NCBI GenBank assembly: GCA_948567375.1
Contig: OX419756.1
Location: 76,212,333-76,276,332 of the forward strand
Origin: Lunularia cruciata
Lineage: Eukaryota; Streptophyta; Marchantiopsida; Lunulariales; Lunulariaceae
Length of the DNA stretch: 64,000 nucleotides
Reading direction: 5' to 3'
This document shows, in pieces, positions 24,017 through 33,575 of this stretch (its first letter is position 1; every line of letters begins with the position of its first letter). A program made the position numbers and the translations under genes. The notes below the pieces were generated by a model. The model ran no database searches. It was not told the DNA's origin and saw only the letters and a list, made by a program, of their open reading frames with translations.

Positions 24017-25236
24017 GAAGTCAGGGGGAAATCGGGTGCATGAACGTTGAGTGTTGGTGGTATCTCCAAGCTCGGTGGATCGTGGTAGCTCGATTCAGGT
24101 TCTGTGTTTCCCTAGTGTGCGGAAGCGCTGGCCAAATTTCAAGCAAAGAAGGAGTAATTTTTTAGCAGTGTTGTGATTTTGAGCTCAGGAGGTGAAGGCA
24201 GGACCAATTTGCTGCGAGTTGGGCTCAGAAAGTGAAATTGAAGGTGGAGTTGGAAAGCTCTCATCATGAAATTGTGATTTGGAAAAACCCGTTTTGTCAA
24301 TTTGGCTCGAGTGGAAAGTTAGCGGGGGATTTGGCGGACATCCTTTAGGGTTTACGTCAGATTTTACGTCAGATTTACGTCAGATTTTTGGGCCAGAATT
24401 GGAGGAGTTTTGCTGTTTGTCCAGATTTGGAGAAGTTTCACTAGTTTGGAGGAGTTTTGCAGATTTGGAGAAGTTTTGCCAATTTTAGAGGAGGTTCGAA
24501 GTGGCAACAAGAAAGGCCTCATTTGGCTGAATTTCGGTGTTTTGAGGCATAGGGCTGTGGGCTATGAGAGGCTACGAAAGCCTAGAAGGGCCAGCAAGCC
24601 AGCTTGCTGGCGTGAAGCTAGCTAGTTTAGTGTAGATCTTGGTCATTGGTTGACAAAATCTGCCTTTCTTGCTAGATTGTGCGCAACAGGGTTTGACCCC
24701 TAGATCTCTTGTTCCTAGACTGGTGCCCTAGCCAACTGGTCCACCCTCACTTGTTGTCATAGTGACTGTGCCACTGTTATCTATACACATGTAGCTTTGG
24801 CTAGTAGAGGCAGTTTGATCCCATTCTTGGTGATCCTGGTAGCTTAGGACTTAGATACGAACTACTCTTATGTCAAATGCCAAATGGTGGCAGAGTCAGT
24901 CCGGTGTTGTGTTATGAGATGGAGGGTTTTTGTTTAGATTTCTTGTGATTGGATCCCCTCCATTCTCTACTTCCTGTTTGTGCACCACGTTTGTGTGAGG
25001 TGCCCTGACTTTTGAGCGTTGGGCTCTGGTGTGCTCTTGGTGGTGAGGCTAGAGTGATGACCAGTCAGACTACCTTTGTTTCTTTCCGGTGAGGCAGGAA
25101 GTGATGACCTGCAGACCGTGAGAGTGCGTGTTATGATGGCAGGTTACAGGTTGCCTTTCCCCTAGTGTAGTTATCTCGGTAGAGTTACATTAGTGGGTGG
25201 TGTTTAGTTGGTGTTGGCACGTGGTGGTGTTGGCAC
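24017..25236 (+). other. G4 5' leader
   Basis: About 1.2 kb without a long open frame separates the primer site from gag. It contains three close copies of TTTACGTCAGAT (24351-24388), a tRNA/SINE-like stretch on the minus strand (24680-24750), and, overlapping the gag start, two adjacent copies of a 26-bp unit beginning GTTGCAGTTTGTGG (about 25265-25318). Long leaders are usual in plant gypsy elements and often hold packaging signals; nothing here proves that. Confidence 0.6.
24680..24750 (-). repeat. tRNA-like / SINE-head-like segment in the G4 leader
   Basis: On the minus strand TGGACCAGTTGG (24732-24743) fits a Pol III A box, and GGGTCAAACCC (around 24689-24699) approximates a B box, about 30 bp apart as in tRNA-derived SINEs. 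No acceptor-stem pairing or SINE tail was established by eye. It could be a SINE remnant captured in the leader or a chance resemblance. Confidence 0.35.
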
Positions 25237-25439
25237 TTGGTGGGGGACTTGCGGTTGCGACTTGCAGTTGCAGTTTGTGGTTCGGGTTTGCTGTTGCAGT
25301 TTGTGGTTCGGGTTTGCTGTTGCAGTTATGTGGTCACGACGGAGTTCTTTGGAGATTCCAGGGGAGTTAGCCCTGCAGTACGCAGTGGGTTTACTCGGAG
25401 TGGTGCTCGATATCAGCCTGTATCTCAGGTCCCAATGAG

Positions 25440-26730
25440 GGAGGAGATTGACTCTGAGTTGGAGTTTGACACAGGAGCTGATTCAGTTGAGAGTGCACTT
25501 GGTGTGTCCGCACCGTTGTTGTGGGACATGGACGAGATTTATGGGGCCCCCAAAGGCCCTAGGCGTTACTCTGGTACAGTGGGTACCATTGAGTTGGATG
25601 ACTTCATCCAGGAGTTTGACAGTTGGTGTGATCTGCAGCAGATGCGGAACCCGACTTTGTTCACACCTTTCATGGCATGGAAAGGGTTGTTTCAGCACTT
25701 GGAGGGTCCACCGATGGACGACTACCATGAGTTCAGGAGAGCTCATTTGGAGGAGATTGAGTTATGGAGACAATATTGGTCTCCACACTATGTCTCCATC
25801 ACTTCAAGCTCGGTGGCCAGGAGTAGATCGGCTGTACCTACGAGTTCTAGCGCGAGTAGTGTTGGTGGAGCTAGTGGAGGTGCACTAGCTGGAGATAGTG
25901 CTACTACGAGTGGAGGTACCGCTGCAGGAGGTGGTGTGGTACCGGGGTTTAACCCCATGGTTGAGTTCTTCCTATGTTTGAGGCAGAACTACCAGGGAGT
26001 GCGGACTGACAAGCTGAGGAGCTTGCAGGAGTTCCAGCGGAAGGCTGGAGAGAGCCTACGCGAGGCATACACTCGCATGAGGCGGCTGATCAGTTTCACT
26101 CAGGGAGTTACTGAGGCCCAGGCAGTCCAGTTTTGGTATGGGATACTGGACAGGGAGTTGCGACGTAGAGTTCGTGATGCTACGTTGTTGCAGGCTACTT
26201 CACCCACTTTGGCAGTAGTCTTTGGTTTGGCTGAGCGTATTGAGCTCAACATGGTGGAGGAGAGAGTGGTGACAGCTGGATTTGGTAGAGAGACCTCATC
26301 CACGGTTGTGACTTCTTCTAGAGTGCAGCAGAGTGCACCACGCCCAGTTGGTTTTCGAGGACAGGGTGGACAGCCCAGATCCTATGGAGCGAGTGGAGGG
26401 CCTAGTGGAGTTAGACCCTTACCCTCATTTTCGGGTCAGCAGCAGCCAGTGAGTGGTGGTGTTGCTTGTTGGACTTGTGGTGGACCTCACCATAGGAGAG
26501 AGTGTACTCAGGGCAGCGGACCTGATACCTCTGGTGCATCACAGCCAGCACAGAGGCAGTGTGAGCATTACCACAGATTTGGTCACACTAGTGACCGGTG
26601 TTTTGACCTACACCCGGAGTTATGGAGTGGTAGGGCTGCTATGGCAGGTAGTAGAGGAGCTCCAGTTCATGGAGGACGAGGTGGTAGAGGTGGTGGTAGA
26701 GGATCTACACCTAGTAGGGGTGCAGTACAT
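25440..26730 (+). CDS. G4 gag (capsid and nucleocapsid)
   Basis: A retrotransposon gag domain spans about 25600-26280, with DEIYGAPKGPRRYSGTVGTI at its approach and QEFQRKAGESLREAYTRMRR and WYGILDRELRRRVRD inside. A Ser/Gly/Thr-rich linker interrupts it around 25800-25930. A CCHC-type knuckle CWTCGGPHHRREC lies at about 26467-26505, then a second, imperfect one (CEHYHRFGHTSDRC) near 26560-26601, and an RGG-rich stretch (GGRGGRGGGRG, about 26672-26704). It would package element RNA. The frame is open through gag and protease. Confidence 0.88.
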
Positions 26731-27439
26731 GCCCTTACTTCTGACACAACTATGGCTACTCGGATTGAGCAGTTGGAGCAGAGATTGGCTAGTATGGCTA
26801 TTGCTCATAGGAGATCAGATTCGGGTGCTGAGGCTTCCACCTCATATGCTGGTGATAGAGATGCTTTGGACTTCATGTGCGGAGCAGCACAGGTGGATGC
26901 ATCTGCAGTAGTGACTAGGAGTGCAGTACGTGCTCCAGAGCTTAGAGGAGCATCAGTGGAGTTGGACCCACAGAGAGGAGAGGTTGGGAGACAGGTCAAA
27001 CTTCCCCAATCTTTCACGCTATCTGAGGCATTGCAGACGACATCCATGGTTCCTAGACGTCCCAATGCAGGTGTGGTAGGTGGTGATGGAGTACCTGATG
27101 GAGTACCTACTAGTCAGCCACCTGCTACTACACAGACTGAGTCTAGCATGATGTTGGGGGCGGCTCAGCTGATTATGCGGCATCCTTTATTTTCAGCCAG
27201 TGACATGTTTACATTGGGAGTTGACCCAGCTCCAGTGTTCCGGTTGGATGCCACGTTGTGTGAGAGTAGGGATGGTGCAGTTCCTACTACTAGAGCAGAG
27301 GTGGTTGGTAGTGGAGCTGACTTGGTTGAGGAGCATGGGATCCGTTCAGCGACCAGTGGTTTATGGCAGGCAGCAGCGGCCAGACTGGAGGAGTTGCCAG
27401 CTAGACCGGCCTTTGAGAGAGCGCGGTTTACACCTGGTG

Positions 27440-27860
27440 TTGTCCTATTGGATAACCAGAGGGGGATCTTTCGTTTAGTGGGACCTTCAGGGAAGGTCTA
27501 TACACCACAGAGAGTCTTGTTAGACTCTGGTGCGCAGCCCCTTATGTTGGGGAAGGCTGCAGTTGTTGGTCTGGAGTTACGGAAGACCGATGTGGAGAGG
27601 TGTCCATTTCAGATCCAGACATCTCTTGGTGGTGGTTTGACACAGTACATCACATGTGGAGAGCTTGTTGTCCAGGTTCAGCCTGGTCATCCGACTGATA
27701 GCTCGGTGGTGAGAGCTCAGGCTATTGCGACGATAGCTGAGTCATATGATGTGCTAGTTGGGGGAGCAGTGTTATACCCTATGGGTTTCAGCATTGACTA
27801 TTGGGAGGAGACAGCCTCTTATAGACCTGGTTGGCAGTCTGGTGAGGGACGGGTATGTCG
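27440..27860 (+). CDS. G4 aspartic protease
   Basis: A retropepsin active-site motif LLDSGAQPLMLG lies at about 27508-27550 (D-S-G), preceded by a YTPQRV strand and followed by VVGLELRK and the second-half strand TCGELVVQVQPG, ending with YDVLVGGAVLYPMGFSIDYW, a typical retrotransposon protease C-terminus. It is continuous with gag and lies just upstream of the methyltransferase. It would cleave the polyprotein. Confidence 0.85.
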
Positions 27861-28199
27861 CCTACCAGTATGCTTCAGTAGTGGCAGTCTTGGCTCACTA
27901 CAGTCCGGGACCATGGCAGCATCAGTTTTGGCTTTCAGCGGTGCAGTTACTTGGCCTGGTGACTTGTTGGAGGGGAACGCCCATGCAGAGGATACTCCAG
28001 TACGAGTGGGATTGTTCCATCCACCTTGGATGTTCCATTGTGGAGTTCAGAGGAGGCATTGCAGCAGCATGCAAATCAGTTGGTGCAGCAGGCTTGGAGT
28101 GGAGCCTTCGTACCATCAGGGGATGAGTGTGAGGATGAGCTTCCAGAGGCGATTGCTTTGACACCTTTGGATACCACACTCATTGCTTGGCAGTATCCA

Positions 28200-29170
28200 G
28201 TAGAGGGGATATGTCTATTGGAGTTGTTTGGTGGGATCAGCACCGGACTAGCTGCGGTGTTACAGGCGGGTATCCGAGTACAGAGGTACTTGTATGTAGA
28301 GAGAGATGAGACTGCTAGGCGAGTCTCTCTACATCATGTGGCACACTTGGCCTATCGGTATCTAGAGTTATTACCGATGTCAGCAGTCAGAGGTTACCAA
28401 AAGGCCTTACCAGGAGACATTTCCTTACTGGGGGCGCATGACCTAGAGAGACATGGGCCTATTCACTTGGTGATTTCTGGATGGCCATGTCAGGGACATA
28501 CACGTGCGGGCCACGGTTTGGGTCTTCAAGATCCTCATTCTGGTGTGTTTTGGGAGATGTTATGGATATTACGACATCTCCAAGTTCATCAGTCTGTTTC
28601 TCCAGCTTACCTTTTGGAGAACGTTCCTTTGATGGGTGATTCTTGCACTAGAGTGGTGGCGAGTACACATCAGGTCCATTCTTGGATGGGACCTGTTGTA
28701 TTGTTAGATGCAGCCAGAGTGGGATCACGGGCTCATTGTCTTTGTCTTTGGTGGACGAACCTCTTACCCAGAGAGGTTCTACAGCGTAGTTATGATGGGA
28801 TTCAGCGACTAGACCACATTCTTGTTGATGATATCTTGGATGCTGGACGTCAGTCTCAGACAGTGGTAGTGGCTGATAGGTCACCTATGGCAGTGGTGAA
28901 CCTAGTTGGACAGCCTAGAGCTGCATTTCCCACACTCATGAGTTTCCTAGGCTCTCATGCTTTTCGAGAGGGAGGACCTGGACTTGTTTGGGACTCACAG
29001 TTACAGCAGTTGGTGGAGCCCAATGCTGATGAGAGAGAGCGGGCGATGGGTTTTCGCACCGGTATTACCGCTGTTCTAGCAGTGTCAGAGGCATCCAGGC
29101 GTCAGGTGTTAGGTCAGGCTATGGACCTGAACTGTTTGACCTGGATTGTGAGCCTTGGTTTGGCAGAGCA
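28200..29170 (+). CDS. G4 C5-cytosine DNA methyltransferase domain
   Basis: Motifs appear in the conventional order. Motif I is LELFGGISTGLAAVL (about 28221). The motif II acidic residue is in YVERDE. Motif IV is GWPCQGHTRAG with the catalytic Cys (about 28479). Motif VI is LLENVPLM (about 28609). Motif VIII is GSRAHCLCLWWTN (about 28720). A short target-recognition stretch is followed by motif IX (PTLMSFLGSHAF), NADERERAMGFRTGIT (about 29022) and motif X (RRQVLGQAMDLNCLTWIV, about 29097). The I-to-X order and short recognition region resemble DNMT3; plant DRM enzymes have permuted order. It would methylate cytosine in DNA using S-adenosylmethionine. It lies between protease and RT, a place where gypsy elements normally have no domain. 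All key motifs look present; activity is untested. Confidence 0.9.
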
Positions 29171-29619
29171 GCGTAGGATGCGCTTGATAGGCATCACCAC
29201 TCGGACACTTGTGAGCCCTGTGCCTATCGAGACGATTCAGGCACATGCTGGGGGCGATGGACCGAGTGGACATGGTATTCTTGGGACACATCCAGTAGCT
29301 ACTAGGGAGAGTGGTCTACTTGGAGTCCATCCAGGTGAGCGTGGGCTACTTGGATTACACCCTTGGTCCACATGGGATGCAGCCAGAGGACGTATGGAGC
29401 TTGCAGCCAGAGTGGAGGGAGTTTTTCACACAGAGGTTGGGACCTCTAGTGGTCGGGAGCATGACAACATTGCTCACAAGGGCCCAGTGTAGCAGCCAGT
29501 CAGTACATCTTCCACTCCTACTACAGTTACAGAGGATACTTGGGAGCCAGATCTTGGACCCAAGCTTACTGGAGAGGAAAGAAGGAGGGTTTGGAGGTTC
29601 TTGAGGAGTCACACGAGTT

Positions 29620-30200
29620 GTTTTGCCTTCAGTATGAAGGATTTGGGTGCTCTGAAGGGACCTGGTATACGGATTGAGCTGACTAGCGACACACCTGTTT
29701 TCCGACGTCCTTATCGATATAGTGAGATGGAGAGGACATTGATTCAGAGCCGGAGTAGTGACCTTTTTGAGGCTGGTTTGGTGGAGATTTTTGATGCGAT
29801 TGGGCATGCAAAGGTCTTCAGTACTTTGGATCTTTGAGCGGGATATCATCAATTGCCGATCAGGGAGGAGGATAAGTCCAAGACAGCATTTTGGGCTATT
29901 GATCCTCACGGCAAGGATGTGTTATATCAGTGGAGGTTCTTACCATTTGGGTTAAAGAACGCTCTTGCTGAGTTCCAGAGGGTCATGGATAGGATCCTAG
30001 CTGGATTGGATTTTGCTCGGTGCTATATTGATGACATTTTGGTTTATAGCACTACTGTGGAGGAGCATGAGAGACAGTTGTTGGAGGTGTTTGAGAGGTT
30101 GAGATCTCATGGACTCAAATTACATCCTGGGAAGTGTAGGTTCTTCCATGAGCAGGTTGAGTATTTGGGTCACACTATCTACCCCGGAGGACTTGGTGTT
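29620..30200 (+). pseudogene. G4 reverse transcriptase
   Basis: RT words run from FRRPYRYSEMER (fingers, about 29700) through KVFSTLDL, KTAFWAIDPHGKDVLYQWRF, LPFGLKNALAEFQRVMD (about 29940-29990) to the catalytic YIDDILVYS (about 30028-30052) and LKLHPGKCRFF and VEYLGHTI. It is a standard Ty3/gypsy RT. Parts of the fingers are poorly preserved. Confidence 0.92.
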
Positions 30201-30439
30201 CAGCAAACCAAGGTGGAGGCTATTGCACGTATTCCTCGGCCTACAGATGTGAGCAAAGTGCGAGCATTCCTTGGGTTGGCGAACTTCTATCGCCGCTATG
30301 TTAGAGGATTTAGTGCCATTGCCAAGGCCTTGACAAAGCTGACCAAGCTTACACAGGAGTGGTGTTGGGGAGATGAGCAGGAGAGAGCTTTTGTAGAGCT
30401 CAAGGAGAGGTTGACATCTACTCCTATTTTGAGGAGACC

Positions 30440-30830
30440 GATCAGGGGACGACCATTTCAGGTTCACACTTATTGGAGTATGTTGGGGCTTGGAGCGGTG
30501 CTCACCCAACATGATGATGAGGAGAAGGAGTTTGTGGTGGCCTATGCTAGTCGCTCCAACAATTCAGCGGAGGCGAAGTATAGTTCATATGAGGGAGAGT
30601 GCTTGGCAGCAGTTTGGGCAGTAGCACATTTCCGATGTTACCTGTTTGGTAACCCCTTCACTCTCATCACTGATCATCAGCCGCTGAAGTGGTTGATGGA
30701 GTCCGACAAGCTTTTAGGGAAGCTTGCACGATGGGCTCTGATTTCACAAGAGTATGATTTCACGGTTGTTCATAGACCTGGAGTGGTGAACCGTGATGCA
30801 GATGGGTTGAGTAGAAACCCATGTCCTAGC
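30440..30830 (+). CDS. G4 RNase H
   Basis: After the RT connection (KVRAFLGLANFYRRYVRGF, about 30255-30310) RNase H shows a first strand FQVHTYWSMLGLGAVLTQ, where the usual TDAS is altered, then the YSSYEGECLAAVWAV helix with its Glu, and TDHQPLKWLM with its Asp (about 30667-30697). It ends in VNRDADGLSR. The change at the first catalytic position may reduce or abolish activity. Confidence 0.88.
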
Positions 30831-31199
30831 CAGCAGGATCAGACCGGAGCACGTTGGCATGGTGAGACAGATGAGGAGATGGTGCCAGGTTGGCATGCAT
30901 CGGCCTTTCTGTGTATATTTGCAGAGGCATTGGTGGTATCTCTCTCAGTGCATACAGGAGGAGTTATTGAGGTCACAGATCCAGAGAGTGAAGATATTGG
31001 TACAGTTCAGCGAGACATTCATGATGATGTCTTAGTGATGGACTATCTTCGCACTGGTGTTGTGGGTGGCACAGTTGGGGCCAAGGAGAGAGATCGTGTT
31101 CTTCAGTGAGCCAGACGGTTCAGATTGGAGGGTAGACACCTTTTGCGTGTATGGGAGGATGGTAGAGTGCGAGTAGTACCACTTCCATCATAGAGACCA

Positions 31200-32300
31200 C
31201 AGTTGGTCCGTCATGCTCATGAGGAGCTAGGACATTTTGGAGTAAAGCGTACATATAGCTTACTCCAGAGTCATTATTGGTGGCGCGGTATGCAGACCGA
31301 GGTACAGCAGTTTGTTGCCAAATGTGTGGTTTGTGACCGAGTTAGAGCATCATTCAATGCTCCTACGCCACAGTTACACCCATTACCTATCATGGGATTG
31401 GGTTACCGTTGGAGTTTGGACTTTGCCGGACCTTTACCGCTGATTGTGAGACATCATCGGTATGTTTTGGTGATGGTGGAGCACTTCTCCAAGTGGATTG
31501 AGTTGGTGGCACTTCCTGACAAGTCTAGTGAAGGGACAGCTTACTCGTTCCTGGATCGAGTTCTTAGTCATTTTGGTGCACCAGCTGAGGTTTTGACTGA
31601 TCAGGGTACAGAGTTCTTGGGAGAGTTTCAGGTCTTGTGTGACAAGGCTTTGATTGATCATCGTACTACATCCCGAGATCACCCTGAGGCAGATGGCTTA
31701 GCAGAGAGAGTGGTTCAGACGGTGAAGAGAGGATTGCGAAAGTATGGTTTGCAGAGAGGCCACTTGGGGGATTGGGATCTCCAATTACCTTGGTTGGCCA
31801 TGGGCTATCGGTTCAGCCGGCAAGCCTCCTTAGCATCCTTCTCTCCATACTTTCTACTCTATGGACGAGATCCAAATTTACCTGCAGCCATTCGTCGAGA
31901 TGCTATTGTAGTTTTGGACTTGGATGACCCCGATGTATGGATGAACGCATGTTCTCAGCGGGCAGAGATCTTTTGAAGAGTGATGCCGATGGCCTTTGAG
32001 AACTTGGCGATTGCTCAGCATAGAGATACTTTACGCTATGCTACCATTCGAGGAGGAGGTTATAGACCCTCGATCTGTCGATTTCATCCAGGCGACTATG
32101 TATATCTACAGCAGACAACACCGACGACACTTGATGTTTCTACAGGCCGCACTATCTTGAGAGTGCGCGAGGTTTTGCCATCTGGAGTCCTTGTGTTAGA
32201 AGGACGTGATGGTGTTGTTTGGAAGGATCATGTGCGCAATTGTGCGCCATGCCACCTTCCAAACATTGATGGTACTATGGACCCAAGCTTGGCACTTGTA
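31200..32300 (+). pseudogene. G4 integrase
   Basis: The HHCC zinc region runs from HAHEELGHFGVKRTYSLLQ to CVVCDRVRA (about 31212-31350). The DDE core has DFAGPL (about 31420), DQGTEFLGEF (about 31598-31626) and the Glu in HPEADGLAERVVQ (about 31681-31720). The C-terminal module has FHPGDYVYL and VREVLPSGVLVLEGRDG (about 32080-32215). Its activity fits the 4-bp target duplication around the element. A PHD finger follows directly. Confidence 0.9.
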
Positions 32301-32312
32301 TGTGCAGGCTTG

Positions 32313-32456
32313 AGGTGTATGTTATGTGGCTCTTCTGGTGGAGCTGCTACTATGTTAGTGTGTGATAGCTGTTTGAGAGGATGGCATATGGCATGTATGA
32401 CTCCTCCCCTCACGGTGGTTCCTCAGGGACAATGGTTATGTCCTAGATGTACTTGA
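32313..32456 (+). CDS. G4 C-terminal PHD finger
   Basis: A Cys4-His-Cys3 PHD signature is complete: CMLC, CDSC, WHMAC and WLCPRC in order over about 46 residues, with the TPPL word and the conserved Trp before the last Cys pair. It sits at the very end of the integrase region, where chromoviruses carry a chromodomain. PHD fingers of host proteins bind histone H3 tails, so a targeting or tethering role for the integration complex is a fair inference. Confidence 0.88.
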   Translation, partial: RCMLCGSSGGAATMLVCDSCLRGWHMACMTPPLTVVPQGQWLCPRCT

Positions 32457-32614
32457 CCTATAGCTAGTTCATTCTTTATATGGTATAGATTGCAGACAGG
32501 CGACTAATGATGGGGCTCCATAGCACCCGGCCTCCTGATCTTTGCCCATTAGAGGGTATACCATATACTTAGAGTAGATGGCTATCTGGAGTTAGAGGGA
32601 CCTAACCGCCAGCT

Positions 32615-32624
32615 AGGGGGGCGA
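32615..32624 (+). other. G4 polypurine tract
   Basis: AGGGGGGCGA directly precedes the B segment (TTGTGGCACTTTAG). By reverse-transcription logic this makes B the start of U3. Confidence 0.6.
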
Positions 32625-33181
32625 TTGTGGCACTTTAGAGTCTATGTATGACTTATGTGTGAGTTGTGCTTTTATAGTGTATGATGTTGACAACGATGTA
32701 TGTTGTGTAGCGATGTATATACGCACGACAGCTGTCACACCATTTGTAGTTCCGCATCTAGATGCTCGGACACTGGAGTTCCAGTGATGGTAGTTAGAGT
32801 TATTCTAGCAGTTTCTCAGGGACTACTTTCCAACGGTTAGATTTTGTGTTTGGGGTACTGACTTCACTGTGGGGCCCACCGTCACTTTGCACTGTTTGCA
32901 CCGTCGAGTGTGCCGTCAGCGGGACCATTAGGGTTTCAGGGCTAGCTCAAGTCCAAGGGGTATAGTTTCGAAGTGAGCTCCAGAGAGCTCACTTCTCTGA
33001 TGTTGAGCCTTTGAGTTCCTGGCTATGATGGACAGAGGCCGGCGAGCGTTACCTGGATTCTCTATGCTTGAGTGGGTGTGGCTTGACTGTAATCAGTGCC
33101 CAGTTGTTGGCAGTTTATAGAGTGACAGATCAAGTATTGATCTGACTTGAGTTGAGTTGAGAATGTTAAGCAATCTGATTA
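32625..33181 (+). repeat. G4 complete LTR, order B-A (B1 + A2)
   Basis: The B segment (32625-32730) is joined by GC to the A segment (32733-33181). Between them the sequence GACAGCTGTC is a perfect palindrome. From polypurine tract to the equivalent of the primer-site edge the LTR is about 557 bp. A2 matches A1 at the left end at about 96%. Confidence 0.85.
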
Positions 33182-33287
33182 TTGTGGCACTTTAGAGTCT
33201 ATGTATGACTTATGTGTGAGTTGTGCTTTTATAGTGTATGATGTTGACAGCGATGTATGTTGTGTAGCGATGTATATACGCACGACA
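33182..33287 (+). repeat. G4 terminal B segment, right copy (B2)
   Basis: This copy of 32625-32730, differing at one base by eye, follows directly on A2 and ends the element at CGACA before the GATG duplication. A lone U3 start after a complete LTR is not a normal LTR structure. Confidence 0.92.
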
Positions 33288-33575
33288 GATGAGGAGGAGA
33301 AATGCAAAGGATAAAGATTTGAACGCATTGTTGATCAATCTCATAACTTGTTTGGATAGGAAGATATTGGAAGTAGAAGACAATATCAGAATTAGATTAG
33401 ACTTATTGAAATTAGAGATAGATAAACTTCGGAAGGATGTAAAAGCAAAACCCAAAGTAGATGACATAGGAGTGCAAATATCTTTGAAGTTACCAACGGA
33501 GATATTAGAGAAGAGTGGGTTGGGAGATAAAGGTTTAGAAGGTTACTCACTAGTAGAATTGTAGATCAGGAAGAG
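33288..33575 (+). repeat. G1 3' LTR, third segment (L4c), truncated
   Basis: The LTR coding-like region resumes after G4, collinear with about 7962-8240 of L2, and stops near 33575, where similarity ends abruptly. The U3 end, promoter and U5 (about 0.9 kb) are absent, so the right end of G1 was lost by deletion and its target duplication cannot be checked. Confidence 0.8.

Larger units (their letters stand above)
23556..33287 (+). mobile_element. G4: Ty3/gypsy element with DNA methyltransferase and PHD finger
   Basis: The 9732-bp insert is flanked by GATG at 23552-23555 and 33288-33291; alignment with L2 near 7960 shows that the empty site has one copy, confirming the duplication. The outer ends are TGTCAC and CGACA (TG...CA). 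Internal order: primer-binding site, ~1.2-kb leader, gag with zinc knuckle, protease, C5 DNA methyltransferase, RT, RNase H, integrase, PHD finger, polypurine tract. Terminal repeats are arranged A - internal - B-A - B rather than as two equal LTRs. The two A copies differ at 16 of about 448 positions (14 transitions), suggesting an age of the order of one to several million years depending on the rate assumed. The element looks nearly whole, with about four breaks in the pol part. Confidence 0.92.
5925..33575 (+). mobile_element. G1: Ty3/gypsy element with ~3.7-kb LTRs, nested insertions
   Basis: Parts in order: 5' LTR tail, primer-binding site, gag, protease, reverse transcriptase, RNase H, integrase, polypurine tract, 3' LTR. 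The primer-binding site resembles the TGGCGCCGTTGCCGGGGA type common in plant Tat/Athila-like elements, and the integrase tail (VNGWRVWRYW) has a look familiar from that group; lineage assignment is tentative. Insertions inside it are G2 (in the 5' LTR), L3 at 13189-16906 (in RT), L5 at 20632-22537 and G4 at 23556-33287 (both in the 3' LTR). The 3' LTR stops near 33575, with its last ~0.9 kb missing. The coding part is heavily decayed (more than ten breaks). It is the oldest layer of this nest. Confidence 0.85.

Noticed and set aside
24680-24750. A functional tRNA gene
   Set aside because: Box-like sequences are present but the B box is imperfect and no cloverleaf with a paired acceptor stem was found by eye.
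23556-33287. Classifying G4 as a DIRS/PAT tyrosine-recombinase element because of its split repeats
   Set aside because: The integrase is clearly of the HHCC-DDE type and the insertion has a target duplication, which DIRS elements do not make. The RT is of the Ty3/gypsy kind.
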